Positions 36,206 through 45,274 of a DNA stretch of 55,073 nucleotides are shown piece after piece. Position 1 is the first letter of the stretch; each line of letters begins with the position of its first letter. The stretch is from an uncultured Alphaproteobacteria bacterium. GTDB taxonomy: Bacteria; Pseudomonadota; Alphaproteobacteria; Rhodobacterales; Rhodobacteraceae. The stretch is from the NCBI GenBank assembly GCA_902524845.1, contig CABZEW010000011.1:1-55073 (forward strand). Reading direction: 5' to 3'. The notes under the pieces were generated by a model. It did not search any database. It saw nothing but the letters and a program-made list of their open reading frames with translations, and was not told the DNA's origin. The position numbers were made by a program, and so were the translations under genes.

Positions 36206-37686
36206 TGTTAATTCAGGATCATGACAGAGCAGGAGGATATTGGGGGTCAGTTTATGCTTTTTGTGCCGTAAAAGGCCTTCAAGTTGTTGTAGACGGTCCA
36301 GTAGGATGTGAAAACCTTCCTGTAACATCAGTGCTTCACTACACTGATGCTTTACCTCCGCATGAGTTACCAATTGTGGTCACTGGATTGGGCGAGGAAG
36401 AGCTAGGAAGAGAAGGAACTGAAGGAGCCATGAAGCGTGCCTGGGATACATTGGATCCTGTCTTGCCTGCTGTTGTTGTAACAGGGTCAATCGCAGAAAT
36501 GATTGGAGGAGGTGTGACACCACAGGGCACAAATATTCAAAGATTCCTACCAAGAACGATTGATGAAGACCAATGGCAGGCTGCAGACAGATCTTTGACG
36601 TGGCTTTTTACAAATTTTGGAATGACAAAAGGCAGAATGCCGAAAGAAGTAAAAAGGGATGAAAACTCTAAACCAAGAGTAAATATTTTAGGCCCTATGT
36701 ATGGGACCTTTAATATGCCGTCCGATCTAGCTGAAATTAGACGGCTCGTGGAAGGTATTGGTGCAGAAGTAAACATGGTTATGCCGATGGGTGCCCATAT
36801 ATCAGAGATGTCGAAGCTTGTGAATGCTGATGCAAATATCGTGATGTACAGAGAGTTTGGTAGAGGTCTAGCAGAGGTGCTTAGTAAACCGTATTTGCAA
36901 GCTCCAATTGGTATCGATAGCACAACTAAATTCCTAACGAAATTGGGAGAGATCCTGAATATCGATGTAGAAGGCTTCATAGAAAAAGAAAAACATTCAA
37001 CTATTAAACCTGTGTGGGATTTATGGCGCTCTGTAACTCAGGATTTTTTTGCTACAGCCAGTTTTGGAATTGTTGCTAATGAAACCTACACAAGAGGTAT
37101 AAGAAACTTTTTGGAGAATGAGTTGGGTCTTCCTTGTAAATTTGCTGTGGCTCGAGTTGCCGGCAAGAAAACTGACAATGAAAAAATTAGAAATCTCATA
37201 AAACAAACTAGACCTCTGGTCTTGATGGGGTCTATAAACGAAAAAATGTATCTTGCAGAGGCAGGGGAGGGGTTTGGGCCAAAAGCGTCATTCATTCCCG
37301 CGAGCTTTCCAGGTGCAGCAATCAGACGTGCTGTAGGAACACCAATGATGGGATATTCGGGATCGACATATTTATTGCAAGAAATTTGTAATGGACTATT
37401 TGATGCGCTCTTTCACATATTGCCACTAGGATCTGAGTTAGATAAATCAGACGCCACACTAACCAATTTGAGAAAAGAGTTGCCATGGGATCAGGAGGCT
37501 AAAGATATTTTAGAAAAAATAGTAGCTAAGCATTCACCGTTAACCAGAATTTCTGCTACCAAAACGCTTCGTGACCAAGCGGAAAAACTAGCGCTACAAA
37601 ACGGTGATGAGAAAGTGGCGATAGAAATAATAAAGACGCTTAATCCAGAGGATGAAGAAATTAACAAAAATAATAAGGTTGCATAA
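36205..37686 (+). CDS. bchZ: Chlorophyllide a reductase subunit Z
   Basis: A 493-residue NifK/BchB-like subunit of chlorophyllide a reductase. It begins with the BchZ signature [20 protein letters not shown] and [20 protein letters not shown], holding cysteines of the [4Fe-4S] site. Further blocks are [31 protein letters not shown] and [20 protein letters not shown]. The GTG start at 36205 overlaps bchY by one base. The C-terminal tail (about 430-493) resembles the BchB C-terminal helical extension. pufQ begins 12 nt after the stop, so bchCXYZ and puf are probably co-transcribed in part. Confidence 0.95.
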   Translation: MLIQDHDRAGGYWGSVYAFCAVKGLQVVVDGPVGCENLPVTSVLHYTDALPPHELPIVVTGLGEEELGREGTEGAMKRAWDTLDPVLPAVVVTGSIAEMIGGGVTPQGTNIQRFLPRTIDEDQWQAADRSLTWLFTNFGMTKGRMPKEVKRDENSKPRVNILGPMYGTFNMPSDLAEIRRLVEGIGAEVNMVMPMGAHISEMSKLVNADANIVMYREFGRGLAEVLSKPYLQAPIGIDSTTKFLTKLGEILNIDVEGFIEKEKHSTIKPVWDLWRSVTQDFFATASFGIVANETYTRGIRNFLENELGLPCKFAVARVAGKKTDNEKIRNLIKQTRPLVLMGSINEKMYLAEAGEGFGPKASFIPASFPGAAIRRAVGTPMMGYSGSTYLLQEICNGLFDALFHILPLGSELDKSDATLTNLRKELPWDQEAKDILEKIVAKHSPLTRISATKTLRDQAEKLALQNGDEKVAIEIIKTLNPEDEEINKNNKVA

Positions 37687-37698
37687 GGAGGGACTGCC

Positions 37699-37884
37699 AT
37701 GAGAAAAACAAGAAAGAAGCCAATTTGGGAATATAGAGCCTATTTTGCAGTAATATTCATATTTTCATTACCAGGGGCATTGCTGACCTGTATGAAAAGC
37801 TTAGTGAAAGGAAAAATTGAAAAAGATATGTTTAGTAAGGCATGGGCAAATGCCAAAACAATAACGCCTATGATTTTTTCATGA
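37699..37884 (+). CDS. pufQ: PufQ
   Basis: A 61-residue single-helix membrane protein matching PufQ of Rhodobacter-type phototrophs in place, size and pattern: EYRAYFAVIFIFSLPGALLT forms the membrane segment, and the C-terminal AWANAKTITPMIFS is the family signature. PufQ affects bacteriochlorophyll production, perhaps as a carrier or by acting on early tetrapyrrole steps. A strong ribosome-binding site GGAGGG lies 6 nt upstream, 1 nt after the bchZ stop. Its presence ties the cluster to the Rhodobacter/Roseobacter type. Confidence 0.88.
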   Translation: MRKTRKKPIWEYRAYFAVIFIFSLPGALLTCMKSLVKGKIEKDMFSKAWANAKTITPMIFS

Positions 37885-37924
37885 GGCATCTAGGGAATTC
37901 TTACCGTCTTTTGGCGGAAGGATC

Positions 37925-37951
37925 GTTGCTAGCGCATGAGGTGCTTGCAAC
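37925..37951 (+). other. Hairpin in the pufQ-pufB spacer
   Basis: GTTGC-T-AGC pairs with GCT-T-GCAAC, giving an eight-pair stem with one T-T mismatch and a 9-nt loop, 30 nt upstream of pufB. A small CCGTC/GGCGG hairpin lies just before it (about 37900-37916). Stem-loops at this place in Rhodobacter lie at the 5' end of the processed, stable pufBA mRNA. The same role is inferred here. Confidence 0.5.
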
Positions 37952-37981
37952 GCAACAGTCACTTAATCCGGAGGATGTATA

Positions 37982-38140
37982 ATGGCTGGAAATAATGACC
38001 TGTCTTTATCAGGTTTAACAGATGAACAGGCGCAAGAATTACATAGCGTTTATATGAGTGGACTATGGACATTTACTATTATGTGCATACTAGCTCACAT
38101 AGCGACATGGATCTGGCGTCCTTGGTTCTATTTCGGTTGA
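37982..38140 (+). CDS. pufB: Light-harvesting 1 beta polypeptide
   Basis: A 52-residue LH1 antenna beta chain. The N-terminal polar part ([20 protein letters not shown]) is followed by [20 protein letters not shown], with the two conserved histidines 18 residues apart; the second binds bacteriochlorophyll. The end WRPWFYFG has the tryptophans that hydrogen-bond the pigment. A good ribosome-binding site GGAGGA precedes it. pufA follows 10 nt downstream. Confidence 0.97.
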   Translation: MAGNNDLSLSGLTDEQAQELHSVYMSGLWTFTIMCILAHIATWIWRPWFYFG

Positions 38141-38150
38141 GGAGAAAGAA

Positions 38151-38309
38151 ATGAGTCACTTTTATAAAATATGGCTGATATTTGATCCTAGACGAGTGTT
38201 TGTCGCACAGGGCGTCTTTCTCTTCTTGCTAGCAGCAATGATTCACTTAGTGTTGCTAAGCACCGATCATTTCAATTGGTTTGAGGCCGCAGCAAGAGCA
38301 GCTGGCTAA
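38151..38309 (+). CDS. pufA: Light-harvesting 1 alpha polypeptide
   Basis: A 52-residue LH1 antenna alpha chain. [20 protein letters not shown] is the standard cytoplasmic start and first part of the helix. The pigment-ligand histidine is in [12 protein letters not shown], and NWFEAAA follows on the periplasmic side. A ribosome-binding site GGAG lies 6 nt upstream. A strong hairpin follows and separates it from pufL. Confidence 0.97.
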   Translation: MSHFYKIWLIFDPRRVFVAQGVFLFLLAAMIHLVLLSTDHFNWFEAAARAAG

Positions 38310-38322
38310 AAACCTACGAGAC

Positions 38323-38366
38323 GCCATGGGCGAGAGCCAGTCCCCCCTTAGGATCTCGCCCGTGGC
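38323..38366 (+). terminator. pufA-pufL intercistronic hairpin
   Basis: GCCATGGGCGAGA (38323-38335) pairs over 13 bases (one G-U) with TCTCGCCCGTGGC (38354-38366), with an 18-nt loop. In Rhodobacter a hairpin at this place protects the pufBA segment from 3' exonucleases and gives more LH1 than reaction centre. The same role is very likely here. There is no long T run after it, so it is an mRNA-stability element more than a full terminator. Confidence 0.85.
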
Positions 38367-38419
38367 TTTAATGGCTAATAGAAGTGTTAGCCAGCAGAGT
38401 AATTTGAATGGAGGTATGG

Positions 38420-39268
38420 ATGGCATTACTCAGTTTTGAAAAAAAGTATCGTGTTCCAGGCGGTACTCTTATAGGTCGGGATTTATTTGACTTTTGGGTC
38501 GGGCCGTTTTATGTCGGCTTTTTCGGCGTCTCGACTATTTTCTTTGCTGCCCTTGGTAGTATAATGATTTTTTGGGGCGCTGCTCAGCAGGGAGTTTGGA
38601 ATCCTTGGTTGATAAGCATTGAGCCACCACCACTTGAATATGGACTAAAAATGGCTCCCATGAACGATGGAGGTTTATGGCAAGTTATAACCTTGTGTGC
38701 CATTGGGGCGTTTGGTAGTTGGATGTTAAGACAAGTCGAAATTACGAGAAAGTTAGGGATGGATTACCATATACCATTTGCTTTTTCTTTCGCAATTTTC
38801 GCCTATGTTTCTTTGGTAGTTATCAGACCCGTTTTAATGGGTGCATGGGCGCATGGATTTCCATATGGTATTTTTTCCCATTTAGATTGGGTATCCTACA
38901 CGGGATATCAATATGGAAATTTTCACTATAACCCGATACATATGTTAGCAATTGCATGTTTCTTTACGACAACAATGTTGTTGGCACTGCATGGGTCATT
39001 GATTTTGTCCGCTGCCAATCCGGAAAAAGGTGAGGAAGCAAAAACACCCGACCACGAAGATACTTACTTTAGAGATTTCATTGGCTACTCTATAGGCACA
39101 TTGGGTATTCATAGAATTGGGCTGTTTGTTGCTCTCAGTGCGGGCTGGTGGTCTGGAATTTGCATCATTATCTCTGGACCTTCTTGGCTAATGCCAGACG
39201 GTGAGAGCTGGATTGAATGGTGGGATTGGTGGCCAAATTTCTTCACATTTGCAAGTATAGGAGGATAA
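38420..39268 (+). CDS. pufL: Photosynthetic reaction centre L subunit
   Basis: A 282-residue reaction-centre L chain with five membrane helices. It begins with [20 protein letters not shown] as usual. The histidines ligating bacteriochlorophyll and iron lie in the expected helices (for example [14 protein letters not shown] and [11 protein letters not shown], then [16 protein letters not shown] and [11 protein letters not shown]). The start at 38420 is chosen over the in-frame ATG at 38408 because it gives the conserved N-terminus, the length of 282, and a GGAGG 5 nt upstream. pufM begins 1 nt after the stop. Confidence 0.98.
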   Translation: MALLSFEKKYRVPGGTLIGRDLFDFWVGPFYVGFFGVSTIFFAALGSIMIFWGAAQQGVWNPWLISIEPPPLEYGLKMAPMNDGGLWQVITLCAIGAFGSWMLRQVEITRKLGMDYHIPFAFSFAIFAYVSLVVIRPVLMGAWAHGFPYGIFSHLDWVSYTGYQYGNFHYNPIHMLAIACFFTTTMLLALHGSLILSAANPEKGEEAKTPDHEDTYFRDFIGYSIGTLGIHRIGLFVALSAGWWSGICIIISGPSWLMPDGESWIEWWDWWPNFFTFASIGG

Positions 39269-39269
39269 A

Positions 39270-40217
39270 ATGGCAGAGTACCACAATATTTTAACTCAGG
39301 TTCAGGTTCGTGGACCAGCTGAGATGGGTCTTGATGAAAAAGGACTAGTAGCAAGAGAAAGAGGCGTCGAACCAAGGTTTTCTTCGATACTTGGCTATAT
39401 TGGAAATGCGCAGTTAGGGCCAATTCATTTAGGCATGTTTGGAACTATTGCATTCTTTTTAGGTACAGCCTGGTTTTTTCTTACTGGTATTGGAATGCTT
39501 CAATCAGTTGATTGGTCATGGCAAGCTTTGTGGAGAGATTTATGGTGGATTTCGCTTGATCCTCCAGGTGAAGAGTATGGCTTAGGTTTTCCACCTATCT
39601 GGGAGGGAGGGTTGTATTTGATAGCTAGTACCTGTCTTCTCATAGCTGTATTAAGTTGGTGGATAAGGTCATACCTCCGAGCCAATGAATTAGGAATGGG
39701 AAAACACGTTTGTTGGGCTTTTGCCGCAGCTATATGGCTTTTTCTAGTCATTGGTCTTTTCCGGCCGGTGGCTATGGGAACTTGGTCGGAAATGGTACCT
39801 TATGGCATTTTTCCGCATCTTGATTGGACCAACTATCTTTCATTGAACCATGGTAATCTTTTCTATAATCCCTTTCATGCATTAAGTATTGTTTTTCTAT
39901 ATGGATCTGCGCTACTTTTTGCGATGCATGGAGCAACAATATTGGCTACCTCTAGAATGGGTGGTGATAGGGAGCTGGAACAAATTTATGATCGCGGAAC
40001 TGCTTCTGAGCGCGCTGCCCTATTTTGGAGATGGACTATGGGTTTTAATGCTTCGATGGAAGGAATCCATAGGTGGGGCTGGTGGTTTGCTATTCTCTGC
40101 CCAATTACCGGTGGCATTGGTATACTTTTGACTGGAACGGTCGTTGATGACTGGTTTAGCTGGGCAGTTCTTCATGGTTTCGCAATCGAAGGTGGCTTGT
40201 ATAACGGTCCTAGTTAG
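39270..40217 (+). CDS. pufM: Photosynthetic reaction centre M subunit
   Basis: A 315-residue reaction-centre M chain with five membrane helices. N-terminal [18 protein letters not shown] and [12 protein letters not shown] are typical. The special-pair and accessory pigment histidines lie in [11 protein letters not shown] and [11 protein letters not shown], and the iron ligands in [11 protein letters not shown] and [12 protein letters not shown]. It ends at [18 protein letters not shown] without an extension. No cytochrome subunit gene (pufC) and no pufX follow: a hairpin and dxs come within 60 nt. Confidence 0.98.
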   Translation: MAEYHNILTQVQVRGPAEMGLDEKGLVARERGVEPRFSSILGYIGNAQLGPIHLGMFGTIAFFLGTAWFFLTGIGMLQSVDWSWQALWRDLWWISLDPPGEEYGLGFPPIWEGGLYLIASTCLLIAVLSWWIRSYLRANELGMGKHVCWAFAAAIWLFLVIGLFRPVAMGTWSEMVPYGIFPHLDWTNYLSLNHGNLFYNPFHALSIVFLYGSALLFAMHGATILATSRMGGDRELEQIYDRGTASERAALFWRWTMGFNASMEGIHRWGWWFAILCPITGGIGILLTGTVVDDWFSWAVLHGFAIEGGLYNGPS

Positions 40218-40227
40218 ATTACAATCC

Positions 40228-40254
40228 GTATGGGGGATATATTTTCCCCCATAC
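40228..40254 (+). terminator. Hairpin at the end of the puf operon
   Basis: GTATGGGGGA pairs perfectly over 10 bases with TCCCCCATAC around a 7-nt AT loop, 11 nt after the pufM stop. What follows is A-rich and not a T tract, so it is either a Rho-assisted terminator or a 3' barrier to exonucleases, leaving some read-through to dxs. Confidence 0.75.
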
Positions 40255-40276
40255 AAAAATATTAACCATTTTAGTT

Positions 40277-42199
40277 ATGAAACCTAACCTACTTGATAAA
40301 ATAAATTACCCGGCAGATCTCAGACACCTATCGGATGTGGAACTTAAGAAGCTCGCGATAGAGCTCCGACACGAAACCATAAGAGCCGTTTCTGAAACTG
40401 GAGGGCACTTGGGATCAAGTCTTGGAGTTGTAGAGCTTACGGTTGCAATTCATTCGGTTTTTAATACACCTCATGATAAGCTCATATGGGACGTAGGGCA
40501 TCAATGTTATCCCCATAAAATAATTACAGGTCGAAGAGAAAAAATGATTTCTTTAAGGCAAGAGGGTGGATTATCAGGGTTCACGAAACGGAGTGAAAGT
40601 AATTATGATCCGTTTGGTGCGGCACACTCATCCACCTCAATATCTGCAGGGCTCGGTTTTACTGTTGCAAGAGATTTAGGGATGGCAACTGGTGATGCAG
40701 TGGCGGTTATTGGAGATGGATCGATAAGTGCAGGAATGGCTTATGAAGCGCTTAACAACGCGGGAGCTGAGGGTAGGAGATTTTTCGTTATATTGAATGA
40801 TAATGAAATGTCTATTGCGCCTCCAGTTGGGGCAATGTCAAAATACCTATCAAGCCTGTATGCCAACCAACAGTTTTATACGCTTAAAGAATTAGCAGAA
40901 AATTTTGCAAGAGCACTTCCGGGACCTCTGCGAGAAGGAGCAAAACGAGCTCGAGGTTTAATAACGGGGCTGGCAGGTGGAACTGGAAATACTTTCTTTG
41001 AAGATTTAGGCTTTTCCTACGTTGGTCCAATCGATGGTCATGATTTGGATCAGCTCCTACCAGTTCTAAGGACGGTCAAGACAAGATCTGAAGGACCAGT
41101 TCTTATTCATTGTGTTACAAAAAAAGGAGCCGGGTATGCGCCCGCAGAAACCTCTGCTGATAAATATCATGGTGTGTCAAAATTTGATGTTGCATCAGGA
41201 AAACAGCATAAAGGCAAATCAAATGCCCCCTCTTACACGTCAATTTTCGGTCAAACTCTAGTAAAGGAAGCAACTATTGATGAGAGGATTGTTGCGGTTA
41301 CAGCTGCTATGCCGTCAGGCACGGGTGTCAATATCTTTCAAGATAGTTTTCCTGGTAGAACTTTTGATGTGGGGATTGCAGAACAGCATGCTGTTACCTT
41401 TTGTGCTGGTATGGCGGCTGGGGGTTTAAAACCTTTTTGCGCCATATATTCAACTTTTCTTCAACGAGGATATGATCAGATTGTTCATGACGTAGCACTC
41501 CAAAAATTACCGGTCAGGTTTGCAATTGATAGAGCTGGTTTGGTTGGAGCTGATGGGGCCACTCATGCTGGTTCTTTTGATGTCGCCTACCTTGCTAACT
41601 TACCGGGTTTTGTAGTGATGGCGGCATCGGATGAATTGGAGCTAATGAATATGATCAGAACATCAGCTGAGTACAATGACGGGCCTATATCATTTAGATA
41701 TCCAAGAGGTGAGGGAGTAGGTATGACTCTTCCTGAAAGAGGCGAAGTTCTTGAGTTAGGTAAAGGAAAGATTTGTAAAGAGGGAAATAGAGTTGCAATA
41801 TTAAGTTTTGGGGCGCACCTTAAAGAGGCATTAGAAGCGTCGGAGGAGTTGGAACAAAGAGGAATTTCAGTTACAGTTGCAGATGCTAGATTTGCCAAAC
41901 CATTGGATATCGAACTCCTAAAAGTTCTCGCAGAAAATCATGAGTTGTTGATTACTCTAGAAGAGGGATCAATCGGTGGGTTTGGTTCCCACGTGGTGCA
42001 ATGGCTCCTTAAAAATAACCTTATAGATAATAGTCTTAAGGTGAAAAGTTTATTTCTGCCAGATAGATTTATAGATCAAGCATCACCCGACGTAATGTAC
42101 AAGGAAGCCGGGCTTGATGTAACAGGAATTACAAAAACTATACTTGATGGCTTAGGCATAGCGGATATTCGACGTGATAAAATTAAGAGTATAAAATAA
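40277..42199 (+). CDS. dxs: 1-deoxy-D-xylulose-5-phosphate synthase
   Basis: A 640-residue thiamine-diphosphate enzyme joining pyruvate and glyceraldehyde 3-phosphate, the first step of the MEP isoprenoid route. Visible motifs: the N-terminal [15 protein letters not shown] with a catalytic histidine, [16 protein letters not shown], the ThDP/Mg motif [17 protein letters not shown], and the transketolase-type pyrimidine domain with [17 protein letters not shown]. Its place right after puf matches Rhodobacter and should couple isoprenoid supply to pigment demand. No strong ribosome-binding site is seen. It converges with idi with a 5-nt gap. Confidence 0.96.
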   Translation: MKPNLLDKINYPADLRHLSDVELKKLAIELRHETIRAVSETGGHLGSSLGVVELTVAIHSVFNTPHDKLIWDVGHQCYPHKIITGRREKMISLRQEGGLSGFTKRSESNYDPFGAAHSSTSISAGLGFTVARDLGMATGDAVAVIGDGSISAGMAYEALNNAGAEGRRFFVILNDNEMSIAPPVGAMSKYLSSLYANQQFYTLKELAENFARALPGPLREGAKRARGLITGLAGGTGNTFFEDLGFSYVGPIDGHDLDQLLPVLRTVKTRSEGPVLIHCVTKKGAGYAPAETSADKYHGVSKFDVASGKQHKGKSNAPSYTSIFGQTLVKEATIDERIVAVTAAMPSGTGVNIFQDSFPGRTFDVGIAEQHAVTFCAGMAAGGLKPFCAIYSTFLQRGYDQIVHDVALQKLPVRFAIDRAGLVGADGATHAGSFDVAYLANLPGFVVMAASDELELMNMIRTSAEYNDGPISFRYPRGEGVGMTLPERGEVLELGKGKICKEGNRVAILSFGAHLKEALEASEELEQRGISVTVADARFAKPLDIELLKVLAENHELLITLEEGSIGGFGSHVVQWLLKNNLIDNSLKVKSLFLPDRFIDQASPDVMYKEAGLDVTGITKTILDGLGIADIRRDKIKSIK

Positions 42200-42204
42200 T
42201 TTTG

Positions 42205-42729
42205 TTAATTTATAATTTGATCAAAATGATCCTGCATATATATCCTCAACCAAGGCGTAAACTTTGAAGGCACCAATAATATTTCCTCTTTTAATGTTTC
42301 AAAACCAGTCCACTTTACCTCAGACACTTCATCATGGTTGAGAACCATTTGTAGTTTGTTTTTCGTTTCTATTGAACCTACAAAAACATCGACAGTCTCA
42401 TTTTCTATTAAGCCATTGCCAACGTCAGCTTTATAATCAATTTTATCTTTATATACCAATTCTGATACTTCTATTCCCAACTCCTCTTTAAGTCTTCGAT
42501 GAGCACAGTCTATGGGCTCTTCTAACCATGAGGGGTGTGTGCAGCAGGTATTAGCCCAAAGCCCAGGGGTATGATATTTCATCAATGCTCTTTTTTGAAG
42601 AAGCACACTATTGTCCGATATCAAAAATACTGAAACTGCCTTGTGTCTTAGACCTCTCTTATGAACATCTAATTTTTCCAATGGCTTTAAGACCCCTTGG
42701 TCCCAGGCAGGAATAAAATTTGTATTCAT
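42205..42729 (-). CDS. idi: Isopentenyl-diphosphate delta-isomerase (type I)
   Basis: A 174-residue Nudix-fold isomerase interconverting IPP and DMAPP. The catalytic cysteine is in NTCCTHPSW (about residue 60). The Nudix-like helix is AHRRLKEELGIEVSEL with the metal-binding glutamates, and a further acidic site is NHDEVSEVKW. It is the last gene of a five-gene leftward unit (ppsR-bchG-pucC-like-bchP-idi) and overlaps bchP by ATGA. Confidence 0.94.
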   Translation of the reverse strand: MNTNFIPAWDQGVLKPLEKLDVHKRGLRHKAVSVFLISDNSVLLQKRALMKYHTPGLWANTCCTHPSWLEEPIDCAHRRLKEELGIEVSELVYKDKIDYKADVGNGLIENETVDVFVGSIETKNKLQMVLNHDEVSEVKWTGFETLKEEILLVPSKFTPWLRIYMQDHFDQIIN

Positions 42730-43901
42730 GTAGCTTTAACAATACCTGTGAGGTGGGCAATATTTTTAAACATTATTTTCAGGTGTGCTATAGGCCTTGA
42801 TCGAGACAATTTTTTGTACATGTAGGATTCAAAAGTTATTCTTTGAACATCTATATCTTTGCACAAGGTGACAAATCGCTCTCTGCGGTCATCAGATTTG
42901 TAATATGCGTTTTGCATGGCACCCAGTACTTGAAAAACTGCTTTATGTTCTCTCATGAAATTTCTTCTTGCTAAAGCTAAATGCTTCGAATTGCCGTGAA
43001 GCAAGCATTTTTCTACTGCCTCTGCGGCGTACTTACCTCCTATCATCGCATAGTAGATACCTTCTCCTGAAGAGGGCGCCACTACTCCAGCAGCATCTCC
43101 CGCAAGTACAACGTTATCTTCATTGTCCCATTTCTCCAAGGGCTTTAACGGTATCGGAGCCCCTTCTTTTCTGATAGTAGAGCATTGGTCTAGTCCTGCC
43201 TGCATCCTTAGATCGCTCGTAGCTTTTTTTAAATTTACGCTATTTAAGCCTGTGCCCATACCAACACTTGCAGATTTACCATGCGGGAAAACCCATCCAT
43301 AGAAATCCGGTGATATATCTCCATTATAAATAACGTCGCATCTGTCTGGATTATATCCAGTTGTTGCTTTTGGTGCTTCTATTATCTCATGATAAGCTAT
43401 AACGTAAGGAATTTTATGTGCGTCTTTAATAGTATTTCTTGCAACATTAGACTTAGCGCCATCTGCGCCGATCACATATCTTGTCAGGAGGGTAGAAATT
43501 TTCTTTGTTGAGTGGTTATTAAAATCAACTTTAGTATATTCCGAGTTCTTATATAATTTTACAAATGTACCGGTAAAGCGTTTTGTTCCACATTTTGCTG
43601 CCCTTTCTCGAAGATATTCGTCAAAAAATTCCCTGTCTACCATTCCCACGTATCCATTTTCTATTGGAATATCAACCTTCCTATTTGTTGGTGATATCAT
43701 TCTTGCAGTCTTAATTTTCGCAACAAGTTGAGACTGAGGTATTTCAAAATCTTCAATAAGTCTTGGAGGGATAGCGCCTCCACAGGGCTTTATTCTCCCA
43801 GCTCTGTCGATCAAGGCGACTTTAAAACCTTTTTTCGCCAATTGCTCTGCAGCTGTTGCTCCGGAGGGTCCTCCCCCTATTACTGTTATATCATAGATCA
43901 T
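42726..43901 (-). CDS. bchP: Geranylgeranyl diphosphate/bacteriochlorophyll reductase
   Basis: A 391-residue FAD-dependent reductase turning the geranylgeranyl tail of bacteriochlorophyll into phytyl. The FAD motif is ITVIGGGPSGATAAEQLAKK at the very N-terminus. DRAGRIKPCGGAIPPRLIEDF is the BchP/ChlP signature, and the third flavin-contact block is NVVLAGDAAGVVAPSSGEGI. Its ATG follows directly on the stop of the pucC-like gene (TAAATG), and it overlaps idi by 4 nt. Confidence 0.95.
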   Translation of the reverse strand: MIYDITVIGGGPSGATAAEQLAKKGFKVALIDRAGRIKPCGGAIPPRLIEDFEIPQSQLVAKIKTARMISPTNRKVDIPIENGYVGMVDREFFDEYLRERAAKCGTKRFTGTFVKLYKNSEYTKVDFNNHSTKKISTLLTRYVIGADGAKSNVARNTIKDAHKIPYVIAYHEIIEAPKATTGYNPDRCDVIYNGDISPDFYGWVFPHGKSASVGMGTGLNSVNLKKATSDLRMQAGLDQCSTIRKEGAPIPLKPLEKWDNEDNVVLAGDAAGVVAPSSGEGIYYAMIGGKYAAEAVEKCLLHGNSKHLALARRNFMREHKAVFQVLGAMQNAYYKSDDRRERFVTLCKDIDVQRITFESYMYKKLSRSRPIAHLKIMFKNIAHLTGIVKAT

Positions 43902-45254
43902 TTAATTCACCGATTGTAAGATGTTTTGATTTGAGTTGGGCTCATCACTTTTAATAATTAATGAGCCTAAATATGCCGAAGCTATAAAAAAGCTAGCAGC
44001 AGTTAGAAACACTATTCCGTAGACACTTGGGAGTGAAGTTATAAAAAGTCCGAGTACATCCACTAAGAGTGTGCTAAGAAAAACGGCAATCATAGTGGCA
44101 TAAGCCTGGGCGGCCCCCCATATCCCCATGCGAGTACCTTCTTTATAATCACCAGAACCCTTACTTGCTAATTGCAGCATGGTTCCCAATACACCTGCGG
44201 TGAACACACCATTAGATATACCAAAGAAAAAAACCACTGAGTTTAACACGCTGGCCTCTGCGGATGTAAGAGCAAGAAGAGAAATTATAAAAAGTGAAAG
44301 TGCAGAAAAAAGGCAACCAATAATCAGCCACAGTTTCTCTGAGCCTAGGCGTTCATTTTTAACTATTGATAAAAAACCAAATCCAATGCTAAATTTTGAA
44401 AGACAAAGGACAATCGCAATAATTCCAATTAATGTCCCTATTTTATGAAATCCGTCGAGCTTTGTGGACTCTCCAACTGTAAAGCCAAAAACCTCTCCCG
44501 CAAAAGGCTCCAAAATTGGATCTTGCATTGAAAAAGCACCCATAGATATAAAAATGAAAATTGTAAAAAGTCTTGCGTCTCTTTCCATCCATACTTTTTT
44601 TATACCCTCAAGAATTCGTACGTTAGAATTAATAGTAGCTGGCGAAAGGCCATTTAAATTAACTTGTAGGGATTTTTCTAAGTTTCTCAAGGTCAGATAG
44701 GATATTATATTGGTTATTATAGCAAGGGAAGATGTAATTTTTATGAGTTTTTGATGAGAATAAGGATCTAAAATTAAACCAACCGTTATACCAGTTACTG
44801 CCAGTCCTAATATCATCATAAGAAAAGTAATCGAGGCAGCAAAACCTTTTTGGGATTTAGAACTATAAGAGGCAAGGAGAGCTAGAAGAGGGGTTCCGGC
44901 TGCGCCTACTCCAAAACCGATTAGGCTGTATGAAAATATTGCAAGCATTATCCCATAAGAAAAATGATTCTCAATTAGAGGAATAGAAGCAGATGCTAAT
45001 ATTCCACCTATTCCTAGAATTAGCATCCCTAATACTATCCACTGACTTCTGTTTTGACTCTTATCGGATAAGTGTCCCCAGTTTACTCTAGTTAATTGGA
45101 CTGCATAATGGAGCGCAATCAAAAAACCGGCAATTGTCGCGGGTAAAGCTAACTCAACCTTCATTAAGCGATTCAGCGTAGATAAAGGGATCACAACACT
45201 TGAACCAATGCAAAGCTGAACTAACCCTAACCTAAAAATTGTAAACCAATTCAC
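43902..45254 (-). CDS. PucC/LhaA-family protein (BCD-type MFS)
   Basis: A 450-residue membrane protein of the bacteriochlorophyll-delivery branch of the MFS family, the counterpart of the Rhodobacter ORF between bchG and bchP (ORF428). It has about 12 helices. FRLGLVQLCIGSSVVIPLSTLNR at the start and a GHLSDKSQNR loop are typical. Members assist assembly of light-harvesting complexes; the exact job of this copy is not proven. The start is GTG at 45254, only 5 nt after an unbroken run of 11 G on its strand, which acts as a very strong Shine-Dalgarno sequence. The usual lhaA copy would lie near puhA, outside the window. Confidence 0.88.
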   Translation of the reverse strand: MNWFTIFRLGLVQLCIGSSVVIPLSTLNRLMKVELALPATIAGFLIALHYAVQLTRVNWGHLSDKSQNRSQWIVLGMLILGIGGILASASIPLIENHFSYGIMLAIFSYSLIGFGVGAAGTPLLALLASYSSKSQKGFAASITFLMMILGLAVTGITVGLILDPYSHQKLIKITSSLAIITNIISYLTLRNLEKSLQVNLNGLSPATINSNVRILEGIKKVWMERDARLFTIFIFISMGAFSMQDPILEPFAGEVFGFTVGESTKLDGFHKIGTLIGIIAIVLCLSKFSIGFGFLSIVKNERLGSEKLWLIIGCLFSALSLFIISLLALTSAEASVLNSVVFFFGISNGVFTAGVLGTMLQLASKGSGDYKEGTRMGIWGAAQAYATMIAVFLSTLLVDVLGLFITSLPSVYGIVFLTAASFFIASAYLGSLIIKSDEPNSNQNILQSVN

Positions 45255-45259
45255 TATTA

Positions 45260-45270
45260 CCCCCCCCCCC
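45260..45270 (-). repeat. 11-G homopolymer as ribosome-binding site
   Basis: An uninterrupted 11-base C run on the plus strand (G on the coding strand) sits between the bchG stop and the GTG of the pucC-like gene. Its 3' end is 5 nt from the start codon. Such runs slip readily in replication, so spacing or strength of this ribosome-binding site could vary between cells. Confidence 0.85.
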
Positions 45271-45274
45271 TGAT

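Noticed and set aside
38408-38419. Upstream in-frame ATG for pufL
   Set aside because: It would add four residues before the conserved MALLSFE start, and the GGAGG at 38410-38414 lies between the two ATGs.
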